This document shows positions 1-11,795 of a stretch of DNA of 64,000 nt, in pieces (position 1 is the stretch's first letter; each line of letters opens with the position of its first letter). Source of the stretch: Chromobotia macracanthus (taxonomy: Eukaryota > Chordata > Actinopteri > Cypriniformes > Botiidae); assembly GCA_036877525.1 (NCBI GenBank), contig JAZGTH010000001.1:5900001-5964000 (forward strand), written 5' to 3'. The notes beneath the pieces were generated by a model. That model was not told where the DNA came from, made no database searches, and was given only the letters and a program-made list of their open reading frames with translations. The translations under genes were made by a program, and so were the position numbers.

Positions 1-491
1 AACAGACTTTACACACTCCCAAATAGATGGTTTGAATAATGGGAAGATGTGCTATAATAAGAATAGGCATCTAGGTGTTGCTACCAGAGATTGGAGAGGA
101 GGTGGAATTTTATGCTTATGTTGACAAAACTGAATGAGAGAATCAGTTAAAGGTTAAAGATGTTTTATTAAGATGGTAGAAATAAAATTGTTTCTAAGCA
201 TTTAATTATTTCCCAAAGGAGTAAAGAAGTGGTGTGTAGTTTAATTAAATTGCAGTAAAAACAGTTAGAAAAAGAATAGTGGTGTTCCTGTGGGAGCTAC
301 AAGTAAACTTGCTGCAGTAAGCAGTGCAAGCTTGTGGGTAAGTGGACAGGACCAAATGCCACAAGAGGATGCTGGAGAGTGGTAAGTGAGCTTTTATACA
401 GTATATTTAAGTGGTTATAGTGGTTAGATGAAGGTACTTCCAAACTTAAGCTTGGAACTCAATTTTTTGTTTTGTCATGTGTTTCTTACAG

Positions 492-3400
492 AGATGCGTA
501 TTAAATTTGTAAAACCACTGGTTGACACAGTGGCCCATAAAGATGGTATGATCACACTACGTTGTGAGTTGTGCAAGGCCAAAGCAGATGTCCAGTGGCT
601 GAAGGATGGAGTGGAGATCATTCCCAGTAGACGTTTCTCTATCCGTGCTGATGGACCAGAGAGGAGTCTTACCATTCATCGTATCACAAAAGATGATGCC
701 GGAGAGTATGCTTGTGAGTCCAAGGATGACCGTACCAGTGCCAAAGTCAGGGTAGAATGTAAGTATAAACTACATATGTAAGTTACTTGTTTAAAGGTGC
801 CAAAACACAGACATTGGTAGTACATCTGCTTTCCTTTTGCAGTGCCTCGCGTGGTGGAATTCCTCACAGAGCTTCGGAACACTACAGTCATGGAGGGGGA
901 GGATGCTACCTTTAAGTGTGTGGTGTCCCCCGATGATGTTCAGCTGGTCTGGCTCATGGATGGAGAACCCATCAAACCCAGTGATCACTTCCATATAGAA
1001 CAGAATGGCCTCTGCCACAATTTGATAATCCGGAAGGTCAACCTGCTGGATTCCTCCCGAATTACTGCAGAGGCTGAGGGTGTCATATCTAAAGCAAGCC
1101 TCAAGGTCCAGGGTAAGTAAATACAAGCAAAATGAATTAGTTTGAGGGATGGGTTACCTGGTGCAGTTGTGGCCTACTGCTTAGTGAGTCGGGCTTGAAA
1201 TCAGAAGGTGGCTGGTTGTGAAGTGCCCTTGAGTAAGGCACTTAACCCCAATTATTCCCTGGGCAAAGCAGTGCTGTTCACAGCTCCGGGTGTGTGTTCA
1301 CAACTTGCAGTGTGTGTTCACTCCTCACCAGTGATGGGTTAAATGCAGCGGTCACCATATCTGACAAATATGTCACTTTTATTTAAAAATGAAAATCATC
1401 TACATCATACTCACTTACTGTATGTAAAAGAGCAGCATGAGTACTCTGCTAAACAAATTTGTTTGTGTTTCACAGAAGAAAGAAAATAATACAGGTTTAG
1501 AACTAACATGATGACAGAACTGTTATTTTCAGGTGCATTTTAAATAAAAGTTGTAGAATTATTTCAGGAATTATTAGTGTTTTCAATGTAATTAATGCAA
1601 AAATAATTTTAAAATGTAATTTCACATTATAGTCAAGAAATAATAATTTTAGTAATGGTTTTACATTTTTCACAGATGCACAAGTGTTGTTTACGAAAAG
1701 AATGGAGGCAGTGATGGCTGAGGAGTTTGGAGAGGCTACGTTAGAGACAGAAGTGAGCCTGGAGACTGGGGAAGTACAGTGGATGAGACAAGGGTTGGTG
1801 ATCCTGCCAGGGCCTAGACATAAACTGATGCAGAATGGCTGCAAACGTAGCTTGACCATCTCTAACCTCAGCCTGTCCGATCGAGGCACCTATCGCTGTG
1901 AGACTCTCCATGATCGTACACAGGTCAAACTTAATGTGGAGCGTAAGTAGACGTTTGATATTACAGGCCTAAAGCATCAGTATCATTTGAGCCATTAATG
2001 CTGAGTCACAAATGTGTAAGATAGTTACAGATAACTTTATCACTTTAGGCTTTAGACACTTTAGCAAATGGACTGTGGGTGTGCCATCTGAGACTGATAA
2101 TAATCCAAAATAACACAATGGGTTGTTAGAATCTGACAAAAGAACACATGGGCATCAACTTCCTGTATTAATTCTCCTGTATTAAATCTAACTGATGTGT
2201 TACCCTGTGGAGCAGGGCTATCCCTCGGGCGGCGCAACCGCCAAAGTCACCCTAGGTCCTGCATCTGCTTGGGACAGCCCTACTGTGGAAAAAAAAGTAT
2301 TTCAGAAGACAAGACCTTATTTGATTGCAATATGTATGTTATAAAGCAAAACAGAAGGATTATGCAGGTTACCCATGTTCTGTAAATAAATACCTTAAGG
2401 TGTTAAATTCCTTATTAAATTTGTGTTTTGTGTTAAAAATACAAAATACACCATGGAATTCATGGGAAATAAGGCAAAATACAGGGAGCAACCAGGTCAT
2501 TCAGCAGACTTGTAGATGTAGGTAGCTGGAAAATGAGTCCAGGGGTGGGAGTATGGGTGGGGGTGGCTCCACAATAAACCAATGCTCCTCTACTGGCTCA
2601 GAGGTGGGAGAATCAGACACCTGCTCAGGAATGGACCTGGTGATCAGCTCCAGCCTCAGGATGGATAATACAGCTGGCTTTGGTTCCAGGACAGATGCTG
2701 TGGGGGCCCTGGTTGCTCACAATCATGGTCTGTGGTGGGCTCAGGCATCATGCTGTGGTCCTCTTTTGCCTTGCAGATTGTAAGGGGGTGGGGGCACAGC
2801 TCATGAGAACCCACTCCACAAACTCAGTAAATGTCCACTAAGTACCTTTCTTAGGTAGGTGTGCTTGGGACTGCATTATGTGAAGAGAGAGCAGTCCGGA
2901 TAGTTGGTAAGACACGCCAGGTCTAAAAACTACTTAGTGTGGTCCTCAATGGTGCACTCCTCCTGCTCAAGATTCCAGAGCAGGGGACTCCTCCCGCCTA
3001 GATTCTCACAATTAGGGGTTTATAAGTAGAGTGAACTTAAATTTTAAATTAATTTATCAGCCTTCTGTTATGTCACACATGAACTGTAACCACAAATCAC
3101 CACAATAAGTAAAATATAAATGAGAATTTAATTGACAATAATAACTGAATGATATGCAATTACCAGGACAATATTAATGTTTCTAAATTTAACCCTCTTC
3201 TTGTTTTTCCCTTCACATAGGTTATTCATACAATGGCAGTACACAATGTCAACAAGTTACTGAATAAACGAACAAACAATTAACAACAATGAATTTTACA
3301 ATAAGCCGCAAATGTAATTCTGAAACACCCCATTTGTCTCTGTTGCAGGCCTGGTTGTGGCCAAAAACAACACCGCCGCTTCACGCAACCAAGCTGTAAA

Positions 3401-6400
3401 TAAAACTAAAATAGGTACCTTACAGTAGCATGTCAACCCAACTATATCTCTCCTTCCAGGTCGATCGAGATCTCTCTTATCACAGGTGTATGCAGAAACG
3501 TCCGCCGTGTAGCGCAACTGTCCATAGCCCGGAAGTTTCTAGACGCGGTGTCCACTTCTTTTACTCACAGCGATCGAGACTCCAGTCTAGTAGCTTTTCT
3601 CAGAGGTCAACACTGTCATCCCTCCTCGTAATACATAAACGGCGTCAGCTTGTGAAAATGTACTGGCAGGCCGCCAGCGAGATTGTCAGCCATTCAAACT
3701 TATATGTTAACAAAGTGCAAGCTCTACAGTTTCGCTTGTCCAGCAATAACTCAGCTTACGTTCTCTCTGATATCCTCGAGTTGAACTTTTTCACCGTTTT
3801 ACATAAAACAACACATTGCAAACTCTGCAAAGTTGATCCCCATTCTCTCACACACGAATGCACACACACTCTTTCTCCTGGTCTCCCCAACCACACCCAG
3901 CCCTGATTGGCCATGCCCTGAGGTACCAATCATATCTTCAGAAAAAGAAACTGACAGCCACAAACACTTTACATTACAACTAAACGTTACTCAACTTTGA
4001 ATACTCAAACTTTATTTAAACCAAAGAACAATTTTCCATAGGGCTACAGCTACATGGTTTGTAATCCAACGAAAGATAATACTCTAATAAGAACTAGTAA
4101 TGACTTAAACATAGAACATGAGAAACAAGGGAACACAAGAGACAATGAACAGAAACTATGACCGTTCCAGAGGTATAGAGTCTATGGAATCACTTTACTG
4201 TGCACAGGGAAGGAGAAGGAAAGATCCTTTAGCACACCTTTTTAAATACAGTGCCTTGCAAAAGTATTCATACACACTGAACTCTTCCACATTTTGTCAA
4301 GTTACAACCACAAACAAAAATGTATTTTATTGGGATTTTGTGTGATACATCAACACAAAGTGGCACATAATTGCGAAGTTATGTGCCAAGTTATGGAAAA
4401 GTTCAGTGGGTATGAATACTTTTGCAAGGCACTGTAGATTAGCAGGAGATATTTAGTACATTAATCCAAATAAGACATTCAACAGGTTCAATCATAGACA
4501 CACCACAGATTTTTCTTATAGTACATTTACTTGATGGCAAGGAAGTGCTAGTAATGCACTTTTAGTATGAAAATCATTGTCATATTACAGTTTGGTCATT
4601 TTATGGTTTAATTAATTACCCAGACAGACATTTGTGGTCAAATTACATCTGAATCCAGAGTAGAACCAGTGAAGGTCAGTTTCCACAGAGAGTCCTCTCC
4701 TGGTTGGCTGGTAGCCTGCTTATAGCACATAGAACATATCACATAAAAATAACCCTCCTACCCAGTATTTAGTTGACAAAATGCCGGTATGCCATTTCTA
4801 TAAGGGGCTTGGCATTTTGGTGCTTGGCCTAACTAATATCACTTTCCATGAAGTCAACTTAACAGTATTTATTTACTTGGTCTAAATAAATGCTATTGCT
4901 TTTAACAGCAAGAAAGATTGTCATACACAAGGGACTGATGGACATCGAAACATTTGAAAGAGAGACAGCGTCCTTCGAAGTGGAACTTTCTCATGCTGAT
5001 GTGGAGGGTGTGTGGCAAAAAGATGGCCTGCGTGTCAAACCCAGTAATTGCTGCCGTGTTAGTTCCAATGGAAAAGTACACAGCCTCACCCTTTCCAACC
5101 TCACGCTAGAAGATACTGGTAGCATTGTCTTTATGGCAGAAGGTCTGAGAACTACTTCCAGGCTGATAGTGAAAGGTGGGTACATAAAAGAGAAGGGGCA
5201 AAATTTACGGGTTGCAGTTTTATGAATATACAAGCAATAAATCTTCTTTTTAAATCAATAAAAGTAAATCATTAAAAAGAAAACGAGACACAGATCTCAG
5301 ATTATATCTGGTTTAAGTTAACCTGACTCTTTAATATGACTTAACTTATCATATCCATTCCAATGATACAGCTTACATGCCAGCTAGTGGTTAAGTCTCT
5401 ATAATAGCTCTCTCATAAGTTACAAACAGGTGCACAAAAAAACCTTCTGTTCTCAGTTAACTCGAGGAAATGTAGAGCATGCTCTTAAATTTTGTTTTTA
5501 CAGTTTTTGGTGTGTTCCGTTAAGCTAAATGTGCTAATTATTGCAATTAATAATATATTTTTTGAGTTGAAAGGTCTGAATATCTGTATGACAATTTACC
5601 GACATATTAGCATGCATTGTGTATTCATTACTTAGAAACTCCAGTAATAATCATCAAGAGGCTGTCCGATGTCAGGTGTGAGGAGGGATCTTCAGTCACG
5701 TTGGAGTGTGAGCTGTCTAGGCAAAATGTGGATGTCAAATGGCAGAAGGTACTGTTAAAATAATACATTCACTTCAAATACACTCTTCAGTATGCATTTA
5801 CATACTAATTCTACATGATTATGCCAGGTGAGAGATGTTACAACATAGTTTTTTGACCCAGGAACATCATCCATGTTGACAAAACCCTATTCTAACCCCT
5901 AACCACAACTTAAACAAAATTAAAGGGAAATGATAGGTGAAGGGTTCAAGGGTTTAGAAGCACATAAGCCTGCTGTAAGCCTAAACACATTAATTCTAAA
6001 CTTATACCTTATTTCTTATTGGTTGATTGGAATGTTGTCCCATCTGTCACTTGGCCAAATTATGAAAGCCTTAGATATTCACACAGAAGCCTTTCCTCTC
6101 TGTGGTTTGATTGACAGAATGGGTTGCAGCTTAAATCCAACAAGACTTTGAGGATTTATTCCATGGGGCGTAAGCGCTGTTTACAGATCATGGAGTGCAG
6201 CATTAGTGACTCTGGTCTTTATACCTGTGACATAGGTGACCTCAACACTTTCTGCAAACTTGAGGTCTATGGTAAGATCAAATCACTTTAGGAAAATTCT
6301 GTTTTGTTAGAAAGGATTTTAGTTGACAATATGCTTTCTGCTTACTCATTCTCAAATTCCAGGCAAAAAATGTTGTATGCTGTTTAATTCTCACAAACGT

Positions 6401-8364
6401 GAGAACATACTCAAGGCATGTGTTGTAATAAAATAAGGTTTTCACATCTATGAACCTTTTATTGTGTGTACCAAAAAACTCTAGATTAGCATTTAATTTC
6501 CTCCATTATATTCTCAGAACGTGAATTGGAGATCATAACTGGTTTGGAGGATCTGTGCATTAAGGAGGATCAGAATGCAGTTTTTATGTGTGAGCTGTCA
6601 ATGGAAGAAATGCCTGGGGAATGGTACAAAGATGGTAACAGGATACGTCCGACTTCCACCATAAAAACACGCAGAGAGGGTAAGAACCTTAAACTGGTCC
6701 TTATACAAATGAACACGTGTATATGGTAACAGCTCTATGAGCACAGAACACATTCTGACATTGTCCTGAACATAAAGTCATTGTGTACAATAACGAATAG
6801 TTGATTTTGAGGTAATTTTAATATTGCAGATTTATATAGCTTTCGAGAATCCCTCTAATGATCACATATATTTAAGAATAGAGACTGGTTTATAATTTTT
6901 ATCATTGATCAGAATGATTAAATAAATAGTTTTCCAGTCACTGTACCATACAAAAAGAAAGTAAGTAGGTATTTAGGTTTAGCGCTCCTGTTAACACCTA
7001 CTGTGGCCCCAACTTTTGCGACCAATAGTATGTACTTAATTATTGTAATAGGAAGCAACATTTTTATATAATTATTTTTCATTTTAAATGTTATGGCCAG
7101 AAATATGTACCTTCTCCTTGAAGGGTGCCTTTTAGACCCATTATACCATTATACTTCCATTTTTGACAGAAGTGCATGTTTGTAGTACATAGGTATTTCA
7201 CATTATAATTTAACAGTCTTAGACACACAAAAAATTGTCATAAGATGGTAGTTATGTAGTTTATATATTGTCTGCTTCAGCTTCCTGCAAAAGGTGATTA
7301 TGAAAATACATTTTTTTTTTTATGTTTACACAACTGTTCTAGAGACTTAAAATAAAACATTCTTTAAAAAGTTCTTAAAATGTTTTCATAGTACTGTAAC
7401 TTTTAAATTTAAAAACAATAATGAGTTATGTTTCTTTTATCATTTAAATAGGCACAAAACACTTTCTGCTTATATGCAATGTGAAGGCAGAAGATTCTGG
7501 AGAGATCAAGTTTGTTTCCAAGCAAATCACGTCAACTGCTTATCTTGATGTTGAAGGTGATGTCTAAAAGATGTACTTAAATGAAACAAGACTGTACAAT
7601 TAAAGTTATTTAAAAGCTTTTATTTTATTTCAAACATTGTCAATGTCTGTTTTTCAGAGCTCCCTGCAAGCATTGTCCGTCCCCTTAGGGATCGTACAGC
7701 ACTGGAAAAACACAGAGTCATTCTGGAATGCACTGTATCATCCCCACGTTGTGACATCACCTGGTACAAAGAGAATGAAGAGCTGGAATCCACAGAACAC
7801 ATGGAGATAATACAAGAGGGCTGTTACCATAAATTGGTTATCCACCAGGTGGTGCTGGAGGATGAAGGAACTTATAGTATTGAGGTTGGAGAGCACAGAT
7901 CCACAGCAAAACTACTGGTGGAAGGTGAGAATCACTTTGGATCCAGCTGCTGAGTATTTAGCTTCACTAATCAATTGACCATTAAATCAGTATTTTAATA
8001 TTTTTGTTTGTGGTTGACAAGATAGATCTTTAAAGCATAGGTTAGAAGGAATGCATTCCATTGAACCTTCTTGCTGTTTGACTTCGCAGCCCAGTCTATC
8101 CAAGTGGTGAAGGATCTAGAAGATGTGGAGGTAAGGGTTCCTGAACCGGCTTGCTTCCAGTGTGAACTATCTGTGACCCTCATCAAGCCCCCCACCTGGA
8201 CTCTGAATGGGGAGATCCTGCAATCAGGACTCAACATCCATATAGAGAATAAAGGGACTGCCCACAAATTGACGTTCAAAAAAACCAGCTCTGACATGAG
8301 TGGGACAGTCAAGTTTACCACGGGGAAAGCCAAGACCAGTGCGAAACTGACAGTGCTGAACTGA
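492..8364 (+). CDS. obsl1: Obscurin-like 1, C-terminal part (eight tandem Ig domains; 5' end outside window)
   Basis: Ten exons: 492-758, 843-1112, 1676-1942, 4909-5175, 5636-5748, 6118-6271, 6518-6679, 7452-7556, 7658-7924 and 8090-8364 (TGA stop at 8362-8364). Each has AG acceptor and GT donor, and phases agree. Six of the eight Ig modules sit in a single exon; two are split over exon pairs (113+154 and 162+105 nt, both 267). Modules show I-set Ig marks: a first Cys, W-x-K-D-G in the middle and D-x-G-x-Y-x-C near the end, though some lack the second Cys. The protein ends about one Ig after the last intron with no kinase, unlike long obscurin. OBSL1 in mammals is a cytoskeletal adaptor of the M-band that links titin and myomesin and belongs to the CUL7/CCDC8 3M complex; those roles map mostly to N-terminal domains not seen here. 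The choice of obsl1 over obscn rests on the missing kinases and on linkage to speg and inha. Sequence before 492 contains no convincing earlier exon. Confidence 0.85.
1168..1380 (+). repeat. tRNA-derived SINE fragment (HE1-like)
   Basis: In the obsl1 intron between modules 2 and 3. It begins with a degenerate tRNA-like head (gtggcctactgcttagtg, then ggctggttgtg) and continues with the body typical of fish HE1-type SINEs: a 'cccttgagtaaggcac' block, a 'ctccgggtgtgtgttcac' block and 'gatgggttaaatgcagcggtcacc'. Identification is from memory of the family; the copy is diverged and has no clear target duplication. Confidence 0.6.
1943..4908 (+). other. obsl1 intron with GC-rich, probably repeat-derived segment
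   Basis: A 2,966-nt intron. From about 2197 to 3960 composition becomes richer in GC than the surrounding introns, starting near 'ctatccctcgggcggcgcaacc' and ending in a tract around 3840-3905 rich in CACA. An open frame at 3430-3906 has no recognisable domain, lies entirely inside this intron and shows no matching splice sites. I suspect old transposon or LTR sequence but cannot name a family. A distinct MITE at 4249-4434 follows. Confidence 0.4.
4249..4434. mobile_element. Short MITE with about 40-bp inverted termini and TA target duplication
   Basis: The left end starts cagtgccttgcaaaagtatt and the right end is its near-perfect reverse complement (aatacttttgcaaggcactg). The match continues inward for about 40 bp with roughly two mismatches. 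TA dinucleotides flank both sides (4247-4248 and 4435-4436), as expected of Tc1/mariner-type insertion. At 186 bp it has no coding capacity, so it is non-autonomous. Related sequences are common in fish and amphibian genomes. Confidence 0.85.
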
Positions 8365-9921
8365 ATCATGCAAAGGCCATGTAGATGAATGCAGTACAAA
8401 AGAAATGTGAAATGTAACAATAAGTGTATGATCACAGCTGGGTAACTGAAGTAATGCTATTTGATGTTTAGACCTCATGTTTAACTTGTTTTAACAAAGA
8501 TTCAGTAATGGTATAGAAAATGTTATATCAAAAGACAGAATTATAAGATTACATTTACTCTGTGAAGGACTGAAATTAGCATAGCATATTTTAAACTTGT
8601 TTATGAAGTGGATCTAGTTGTATGGATCTAGTTGATCTAGTTGTTTAGGGAGTAAGTATCATTGTTAACTAAAGGTGGACATATAAAGTATCATGAAAAT
8701 GCCTAAAGGTTCAACATAAGGCTAGCCTTTATGTCACGGCATGTGTTATCTTTTTTAATAGAACCATTAAAATCATGTATAGATGAAATACAACATTCTC
8801 ATGAAACATTGAAACTGAATGTGGATGGGACAATTTGTATATTTATGATTTTCAAAATTTTACTGATAATAATTAGAACAAAGGTTCTAATTTGAAGGTG
8901 TAAAAATGTAATTTTGTTTCAAATTTTTATATGTAGTTATGACTACTAATATCAAAGTTACTATAACATGGAAATGTGTTCAGGTTATAAAACTACTACA
9001 ATCTGGAATTAAACATGCCAAAATAAGGGTCAAATATCCAAGTTATTTTATTAATTTACGTATTTATTTAAATGGCTGAAAGAATACTTGTAAATACATT
9101 TACCAAATGTTTTAATTAATCTAAAATGTGATTTTTGTTTCCTATTTTATCACAGCACCCATACCTACTCCTTACAAAAAGACAACACAAAAATTCAAAT
9201 AGAGTCTATACCAGATACATGTTTGGTTTTAAAAGACAAACCCACTGTGGTGTAGAAAATCACATTTCTATGGTAAACATAAGTTACTTGCTTTACACAG
9301 CAGCAGTAAAATGTACTTACAAAGGGGGGGGGGAGGTTTTCACTCCTGGTTTTACAATGATGGCTTTTGCAAACAACTTTGAAACATCTTGGAATCCTAG
9401 TATAGCAGAGTGTTACCTAACCTGAATAAAGCTTAATGCCATATCACGTTTTTACACTTGCTAAATATTTAATACATTCACAAATAAGGCGTTTTACACT
9501 GCAGACATGTTCAGGTGCATTTTAGGAACTCTCTAGACAAACCAATGAGTGCTCAATAAATTAAGAGAAAACAATGTTATTCTATTCTTCTTCATTGACA
9601 GGCCTTACTACCTGCTTATATACAGGTACAGCTTAAAATTATACTGTATTCAAGTTTTTAAAATAGATGGTTTATAATGAAAACAAATGCACTACCAGTA
9701 GTAATCTACAAAAAAACATGACAGTGTTAATCTTCAAATATGCATACATGCATTGTTACAAAGTAAAAAATCTTTCTTTTCATGCAATATGTCAAACAAC
9801 AGTACCTCGCCAGTATCTGTTGTAATTTTCCTGTAATCAAAATCATAAACGTATCAACAACACTAAAACAGTGCATAATGCAAGACCCCCAAAATTCATT
9901 TCCTGGTTAGCTTCTTTGTTC
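8365..9921. other. Shared 3' region between convergent obsl1 and speg
   Basis: AT-rich sequence between the two stop codons holding both 3' UTRs. Plus-strand poly(A) signals include ATTAAA near 8764 and AATAAA at 9425-9430. Minus-strand AATAAA occurs at 9063-9068 and 9047-9052. If obsl1 uses 9425 and speg uses about 9050, the mature transcripts would overlap antisense by a few hundred bases; this is inference. An open frame at 9135-9425 has no domain and is not supported. Confidence 0.5.
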
Positions 9922-11795
9922 TTATACTGTCTTATAAGCAACATGCAGGAGCTGGTCAAATTCTTTTTCACTGACTGATTGTTTGCCTGGTGAGCCAGCC
10001 ATAGTAGACATGGCAGGAGATGGAGGCCCACTTTGGTAGACTCTCAGGAGAACCTTATGTTGTGTAGCTGACTCTGCACGTCTGTGCTGGTGCTCCCCTA
10101 GGAATTCTTTGAGCTGTGTGGTGGAAAAAGTCAAGGTCTGACGACGCAGCTTCATTAGATATGAATCCTGAAGCCATGCGTGAATGAAGCAGTCCTTAAT
10201 GGTGGGTCGGGACCTGAGGAGAAGACCATAAAATCATGTTTAGGTTGTTGTGATATCCATTTTTTAGATCATTTTTGGCCTAATTACTCATCATAACCAA
10301 TGACAAAACAGAAGAACACAGACTATTGTGTTAATATTATTATTATTCACAATTTAAATGTACAATTCAAAGGCAATCTATATACAACATGGAAGCAAAA
10401 TGAAACCAAAAACAAAACAAATAGGCAGGTTGCTTTTCCTATAAATTCACCATGGATAGCCATTTAGCATCTTCTTTAGGAAAGTGGAGGCACTTTGGGA
10501 CACATTTGGGTAGAGCTTTGTTGAGTCAAACTTTGCTGCATGGATTTTGGTCTCTGTTTCTCGTGGGTCTTTGTCGTGGTAGGGAAGTCTACCACTGAGC
10601 CTATTAATAGAATGACAAAAAGTTTAAAACTTCAAATAAAGAAAGGAAAATAATGAAACATTATATTGCTACAAATGTGTTACTCAAGAAAGGATAATAC
10701 TTTCTGAAAGGAAAATGTCTTTGCCACTTGTTACACTAGCTCTTTCAGAAGAGTTAGGAAGACTACAAGGCAAGATTTTGAAGGCAACGTGTTTTTGGCA
10801 ATCTATGATATCCTACAATCATGCATTTGCATTTAATGGGTTTGTGGAAAAATTACAAATGACGCTGAAGGAATTCTGTTTTAAAATAATTTAAAAATGC
10901 CTTTTGACTTAGTTTGCATACAAGGTATATACATAAAGTTGTAAATAACATTTTTACAAATAATCTACAATAGTAAAACCATAAAAGTAAGGGAAACATT
11001 TTTTTAAGCTTAGTTAATTGCAAAAATTCATATATAGACTGCACTAACATGATGTAGGATAGAATTCCCAGGCTCCAGATATCTGCTGAGGGTCCTACAA
11101 CATCTCCTTTCAGTATTTCTGGAGCTTGAGGAATGGAGGAAGAGACATTTAAAGGTTTAATTTTAAATCCTTAATATGAAAAACATTATCAGACAGAAAC
11201 TGTAAAATTGTGCATACCCATGTACTCCAGAGTCCCAAGATCTCTGCTGTATTGTCGAAGGGAGAGAGGTTTAAAGCTTTGAGCACTTCCAAAGTCTATG
11301 ATCTTAATTGTGCTGAGATTGGTGACCATGATGTTGTCTGGCTTAATGTCTAGATGAAGAATCCGGTGGTTGTGGAGGTATTCCAAACCCTGAAGGATCT
11401 GGACAATGTAACCAACTACATCATCTTCAGAATAACGGAATCTAGGAAAGAAAAATCAGTTATATCTATAAGACACTAAACTTTTCACAGCCAAAATAAA
11501 CAAAACTTATTAAGCAAGCTCATCAACACACTCGCTAGGAAAAGTGCATACACACCTGTCAATGAGGCTGTACAGGATCTCCTTGCCTGTACAGGACTCA
11601 GTTATAAGTACAAGGTAACGTGGTGTGATATAGGCTTCATGCAGGGCCAAGATTTTCTCACTATGGAAGGACTTCAGTATCTCATACTCTTGTACAACAG
11701 TTTGCTTGGTCTCTTGATCATAGGGAACTATCTTAGCCATGAACATCTTCCCTGTTGCATTTTCTCGACAGTCCCTTATCACTCCAAAACGTCCC
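9922..11795 (-). CDS. speg: speg exons 37-41: kinase domain 2 and C-terminus
   Basis: Exons 11556-11795, 11218-11441, 11049-11124, 10451-10600 and 9922-10213. The Gly-rich loop reads GRFGV, the ATP lysine is in MAKIV, the catalytic loop is HLDIKPDN, the Mg loop is IDFGSAQ, and the activation segment ends TLEYM-APE across the 38/39 junction. The catalytic loop has HLD in place of HRD, as in other obscurin/SPEG-type kinases, while the Asp and Lys are kept. After the C-lobe comes the conserved LMKLRRQTLTF basic tail, then a non-conserved end. The exon 39 donor is GTTAGT, chosen because only that site joins in frame to LSGR of exon 40. Lys, Asp and DFG are intact, so an active kinase is expected; activity itself is inferred. 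Confidence 0.93.

Noticed and set aside
428..491. ATG at 428 as start of the first obsl1 exon
   Set aside because: It lies upstream of a clear acceptor (tttcttacag) at 491; the Ig starts after it, so this is intron.
3430..3906. 158-residue open frame in an obsl1 intron
   Set aside because: No recognisable domain, ends in CACA-rich sequence, and sits in a probable repeat; no support as a gene.
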